64,000 nucleotides of DNA from Aldrovandia affinis. Lineage: Eukaryota > Chordata > Actinopteri > Notacanthiformes > Halosauridae. Location: contig JAINUG010000087.1 in assembly GCA_029706075.1 (NCBI GenBank), positions 1,612,001 to 1,676,000 on the forward strand. Reading direction: 5' to 3'. Positions 60,261-64,000 of the stretch are shown here, piece after piece. The notes beneath the pieces were generated by a model. That model did not search any database. It had not been told where the DNA came from and saw only the letters and a list, made by a program, of their open reading frames with translations. Both the position numbers and the translations under genes were made by a program. How positions within the stretch are numbered: position 1 is the stretch's first letter; each line of letters begins with the position of its first letter.

Positions 60261-60390
60261 GGTCGGACACAACGAGGTGATTGGTGTGTGCCGGACCGGT
60301 CCAGAAGCAGAGGGCCTGGGGCGGGACCACTGGAACGAAATGCTGGCCTACCCTCGAAAGCCCATCACACACTGGCATGCCTTGGGAGAG
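60261..60390 (+). CDS. syt10: syt10 coding exon 6, end of C2B
   Basis: Completes Arg461 and encodes 462-504: [20 protein letters not shown] then [20 protein letters not shown] and LGE. The GHNEVIG part closes calcium loop 3. The last loop-3 ligand position, Asp in SYT1, is Glu here, which I believe is usual for the SYT3/6/9/10 group. The [17 protein letters not shown] block is the C-terminal WHXL-type motif region. The acceptor is GTCACAG/GGTC and the donor GGAGAG/GTAGAC after 60390, in phase 0. Confidence 0.95.
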
Positions 60391-61335
60391 GTAGACTCCT
60401 CCATTTACTTACCACACTTATCCGTCTGTGTAAGGCTGGGGTCAGAACATATATTATTAAGCTTCATACCAAATTGTTTCTGATGATGGGCAGACCAGAC
60501 CAAAGTTGATTTGTACATTTCAAACTGACCACAATGTTTTAACCAATTTCACAAGTTTATTGTCATTAATTTAAAAAGTGCACAGTGCAGTATTTGTCAC
60601 TTAGCATTGGCCGCTATTTGACACATTTCAACAGTTTGGGACATTGTCCCTATTTATTTTATTTTTGGTTGGTAATGTTGCTCATCCAACCATGGAGGTG
60701 CAGCATTTAATTTTCAGGAAATTGATGCACCTGAATAGATCTTCCTGGCAGATCCATGAAGGATGGTATGCGTGTGATGATCCATGGTGACATTGGCAAA
60801 GACAGAAAATGTGGGAAATCACTTGCATTAATTTTTTTAACTTCTCCACTTGTGGAATTTGAATTTTAAGTAAGCACAGAGACAGGTTTTCGTAGCTTGT
60901 AAGAAAGCCTTGGAGAATACCAGCAGGTGCACCTCACAGAAAATAAAGTCAATCTCAATGTCAGTTGCTGTTTTGTGTTAAATTTAAGTACATTTCCAAT
61001 ACTGATTTTGAGATTAATGATGGTCATGAGAAAAGAAAAAGTTGGGGAATGAAAAGTTTAAAAGTCTAAAAATCCTGGGGATGGAACTATTCCCTTTGTT
61101 TTATTGTCCAGAACTTTGTTAGTTCTATAAATTCTATACCAATAAGCTGATATTTCTACTGGGTTTTTATTTTCTTAAAAAAACTGAGGGAGGGTCAGAG
61201 TTGTGATTTCATCACTCTTATTAGGAAGAGGCATTGAAAGGGAAAAACTGTCACCAGAGTTTGGTAAAAGCAGGACCATCTCCAGAATCTCCAGGAATTT
61301 TTCATTTGAGTGCCCAAGTGTTGCATCCAGTAAAG
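60391..61335 (+). other. syt10: syt10 intron 6, first part
   Basis: Nothing that I can name. Confidence 0.45.
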
Positions 61336-61570
61336 GCGCCTGTTCTAAGTGCAGATTGCCCACTGCAGCCTGGGTTTGAGCCCAGGTTGCACCAGGGAGT
61401 CCCATTTGGGGTTATAATTGACAGCTGTCCACCGCCGTCTCTGTGGAGCCAACCTGAGTTTGTCGGAGTTACAGTCGCCAGCTTGGCGAGTTCCGTCTCT
61501 GAGGAGGTGGTTCGGCGTCTTTGTCACTGCCACTGTACAATTGGCCTTTAAATTGGGAGAAAATCTGAAA
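61336..61570 (+). mobile_element. tRNA-derived SINE, second family, + strand
   Basis: This copy runs on the + strand. A B-box remnant, GGGTTTGAGCCCAGG, lies at about 61372-61386. The end TTGGCCTTTAAATTGGGAGA (about 61541-61560) matches the tail side of the minus-strand copies. It ends about 70 bp before syt10 exon 7. Confidence 0.65.
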
Positions 61571-61640
61571 TGTATATTTTTGTCATTTGTCAGTGTCATT
61601 TGTGTCATTTGTGTTGAGAGGTTTGTTTTTCTTTCAACAG

Positions 61641-61712
61641 TGGCCAGGAAGAGCGACCAGTTTCGACAGTCAAGGATCCTGCCCATCCCCCAAACCTCCG
61701 GTGACCCCATAG
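61641..61712 (+). CDS. syt10: syt10 coding exon 7, C-terminal tail and stop
   Basis: Residues 505-527: WPGRATSFDSQGSCPSPKPP then VTP and the stop TAG at 61710-61712. As I recall the human sequence, its SYT10 tail is nearly the same (PGRATSFDSQGSCPSPKPP), and this tail separates SYT10 from SYT3, SYT6 and SYT9. The acceptor is TTTCAACAG/TGG in phase 0, which matches the donor of exon 6. Another open frame over the same bases (to 61759) would give an unrelated tail and does not fit the intron phase. Confidence 0.95.
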   Translation, partial: WPGRATSFDSQGSCPSPKPPVTP

Positions 61713-62645
61713 CACCCTCAAGTGATAACTTCAACCAGGAGTCATCCTACTGCACCTGAAAGCTAACTCCTATATTCTCTTGTTTGTAGTCATACTGTTT
61801 ACTTTCCATTTAAGATGCTTGAAATTGCATTGCTTTAGCAAGTTACACAAATGGCCCAGCTATTTGGTTCTAGAAGACTGACCGTCTTCAGCTACTGGAG
61901 ATCCGTACAAATTCAAAACAGTTTGACTTTGAAGTGTGCCAAAAAAACCCACAGGACATTTACCCAAACCGAACATTGCTGAATAGCAGCATTCTAGGAT
62001 GCCTCCGTTCCTTGGTGACATTGTTTTGATACAGCTGTGTAAGTGAGTGTTACTAATTTTACTCCTGTAAAAAGATTAGACAGTCGCAATAATTATGTCA
62101 CCTTACATTCAAAGCAAGTGTACACCTTTACTTTAACGGGATGTTATGTAGTCTCCAGAACATTTTCAAAGGCATTTATGCATGTCCATAACCATTCATG
62201 ATTGACATAACCTGTTATGCCCATTAGGCTTAAATTAGGTTGGTCAGGATTGGTGTTCATTTCTATGGCGTTTTATGTCAGTTGTAATCAGGATTATTTA
62301 TGACTGCTGTTATGTATTACACTTCTAGATCTTCAGGTAACACATTATTGAGTCATGTACTGTACCAGATGGGTAAAGGGGTGGCCTTAAATTGGGATCA
62401 GAGTTAGAACTACTGTTTAAAGTTGTTTCAGAGAGTGGTCAGATAATGTCCTGTTAATGAATACGATAACATTATATTACACAGGAAATTGTTAGGTAGC
62501 TATCAAAAGCCACTTTAATGTACATCTCAATGTATAAATGTATGCAACTCTAAATAGTTAAAGTATATTTTAGCAGAGTTAAATCCTACTCCTTTTTGGC
62601 CTCCGATTTTTCTCTGTGAGTTTCCGCTTAAAACATGGCAAATGC
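61713..62645 (+). other. syt10: Probable syt10 3' UTR and downstream
   Basis: The sequence after the stop lacks a repeat that I can name. I see no canonical AATAAA before about 62658, where one occurs inside a Tc1 remnant (CCAAAATAAAGG), so the polyadenylation site is not fixed. Confidence 0.45.
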
Positions 62646-63511
62646 ATGTAACTGCCAAAATAAAGGAAACACTTGAGTGAATGAAGGGTTCTGGCAGCTC
62701 TGTTATGGTGTGGGGTGCATTTTCCTGGCATTGTTTACATCCACTCAACCTCTTAGAGGGCCAGGTAAATGCCAGTAAATACAAAGCCATTCTGAGTGAT
62801 CACCTTCATCCTATGGTGAAGCATTTTTATACTGATGGGAGTGGTCACTGAATGGTTTGAATAGCATGAAAACGATGTAAACCATATGACATGGACGTCT
62901 CAGTCACCAGAGGGCCAAGAGGATGCAGGGATATATAGCAAAATGTTTTGAGTATAAATCAAAGGCGGTTGTATTGATGTTTTACAATGCCTTTTTCAGA
63001 CCTCACTTAGAGTACTGTGTGCAGTTCTGGGCACCACACTATAATAAAGATATAGAAGCTCTTGAATAAGGAACAAAGGCAACTAAATTGGTACCTGGTA
63101 TGAAAGGGAAGACATTCAATCTATCCAAGTTTAGCAAACAGAGCCTTAGGGAGGATTTGATTGAGGATCTTAACATTTTTAAAGGGATTAATAAACTACC
63201 AAAGATTTTTGAACAAAAGTTTGGTTAGCAGAACAAGAAGCCACAGGTGGAATTTAGTTAGAGGCAAATTCCACATAGATATCAGGAAGGTTTTTTTTTA
63301 GTTGTCAATGCCTGGAATAGCTTGCCAGGTCAGGTAGTTGAGGGAGATACACTTGGGGTATTTAAGTCCAGGCTTGGTGCAGTACTGGATATTCTTTAGA
63401 CTAGGAAACGACAAGCCTAGATGGGTCGAATGGCCTGTTCTCGTAATTATGCATTCTTATCTCAGTTCTGGAGGGGCACCTGAGACAGTGTTATTTTGGC
63501 AGTTACCTGTA
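62646..63511 (+). mobile_element. Tc1-like remnant split by a LINE
   Basis: The left end ACTGCCAAAATAAAGGAAAC (about 62650) pairs with GTGTTATTTTGGCAGTTACC near 63488-63507. The left inner part matches the derivative at 47573 (TATGGTGTGGGGTGCATTTT and the KYKAILSDHLHP-like region). A CR1-like LINE lies between the halves. Confidence 0.75.
62930..63460 (+). mobile_element. CR1-like LINE, 3' end
   Basis: The last coding part is recognisable with stops: LMFYNAFFRPHLEYCVQFWA and PHYNKDIEAL at about 62972-63062. It is followed by a block with NAWNSLPGQVVEGDTLGVFK-like meaning (about 63308-63365) and the end GGGTCGAATGGCCTGTTCTC (about 63423) and ATTATGCATTCTTAT. CR1-type elements have TTCTTATG-like 3' repeats. 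It lies inside the Tc1 remnant. Confidence 0.75.
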
Positions 63512-64000
63512 TGTCTGAATCAAGACTGTAGATTCAGTTTCGGCCTGTTTCTTAGATTAGTATCAAAATGCAAGCCAAAAGGTTTATACATTTTATTCAA
63601 TATTATATTTATAATGATGTACCCCTTCAATATTTCCACAAACAAATATTTTTAGCTTTCTACACTTTGACTCCTTGTGCCACACAAACCTGATTCCTTC
63701 TGTGAGTTGTAATAGACATGCAGACAGTTGGCCATTTTACAACTGAATAACATGTAAAGATAATTGATTGTCATAAAATAATAAGGATTCTACATTGTGT
63801 AAAATGATCCTTGGTATGTTTGTAGTTGTTTTTCATCACCTGACAGGGCTTTGAAAGTCTTTTTAACCAACCCACAGTTATTAGGGTGTCTAGCTACCCC
63901 CAACACAATGAAGAGAGCTTACCATTATGGATAACTATCCTGATGCCTGTCTTTGATGTGGGACAAATGGGCTGTTCCATTTGCAGCCAATTGAGATTTT
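63512..64000. other. Non-coding, no feature
   Basis: No gene or repeat could be named up to the window's end. Confidence 0.5.

Larger units (their letters stand above)
30738..61712 (+). other. syt10: syt10 gene, seven coding exons
   Basis: Coding exons are 30738-30885, 39778-40156, 51194-51755, 58113-58233, 58786-58957, 60261-60390 and 61641-61712. All introns are GT-AG. Intron phases in order are 1, 2, 0, 1, 2 and 0, and the frame stays open to the stop. The product is 527 residues: an N-terminal cysteine-bearing segment, one transmembrane helix (about 53-76), a linker, C2A (about 236-360), C2B (about 368-500) and a short tail. SYT10 is a calcium sensor for regulated exocytosis; in mouse olfactory bulb neurons it controls IGF-1 release. 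The N-terminal cysteines place it in the SYT3/6/9/10 group, and the C-terminal tail singles out SYT10. Intron lengths are about 8.9, 11.0, 6.4, 0.55, 1.3 and 1.25 kb. Confidence 0.95.

Noticed and set aside
61418..61759. 113-codon ORF as the coding frame of the last exon
   Set aside because: It begins in a SINE, and its frame does not agree with the phase of exon 6 or with the SYT10 tail.

Overview
This is vertebrate nuclear DNA, almost certainly from a teleost fish. It is AT-rich and dominated by non-coding sequence and old transposons. The only confidently recognised host gene has long, repeat-filled introns. Its seven coding exons have consistent GT-AG borders and phases. The repeats (an L2-like LINE, tRNA-derived SINEs that share its 3' tail, Tc1, hAT and piggyBac elements) are of the kind usual in fish. 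The species cannot be told from the sequence.

The gene is synaptotagmin-10 (syt10), on the + strand from the start codon at 30738 to the stop at 61710-61712. Joining the exons by hand gives 527 codons with the longer exon-1 donor, or 522 with the shorter one; as I recall, human SYT10 has 523. Exon 1 holds the N-terminal cysteines. Exon 2 holds the transmembrane segment and linker. Exon 3 holds the rest of the linker and all of C2A. Exons 4 to 6 make C2B, and exon 7 encodes a SYT10-type tail. Exon 1 lies in a CpG-rich stretch that probably includes the promoter, and a 62-codon upstream ORF ends 10 nt before the start codon.

Positions 1-30400 hold no host gene I can recognise. They contain LINE remnants (3.1-4.2, 5.6-5.8, 23.0-24.0, 24.5-24.8 kb), several SINE families, a solo LTR with target-site duplication (7669-8106), and several small inverted-repeat elements.

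Intron 1 (30886-39777) carries a piggyBac remnant (34179-36831) with other repeats nested in it, and a candidate element defined by inverted repeats at 37592 and 39336. Intron 2 (40157-51193) carries the 5' end of a LINE, a terminal-inverted-repeat element, a large foldback structure (45108-46958) whose arms contain tandem arrays, and a nearly full-length but dead Tc1 transposon ending about 170 bp before exon 3. Intron 3 carries a hAT-type element, a minisatellite, L2 copies, one split by a SINE, and a Tc1 remnant. Introns 4 and 5 each begin with a minisatellite. After the stop codon there is a Tc1 remnant split by a CR1-like LINE.

I see no bacterial-type system, no CRISPR array and no intact mobile-element protein. 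The most unusual structure is the foldback element in intron 2. The most useful gene-level points are the in-frame tandem donors of exon 1 and the true frame of exon 7. All alignments were done by eye, so repeat borders are approximate unless a target-site duplication fixes them.
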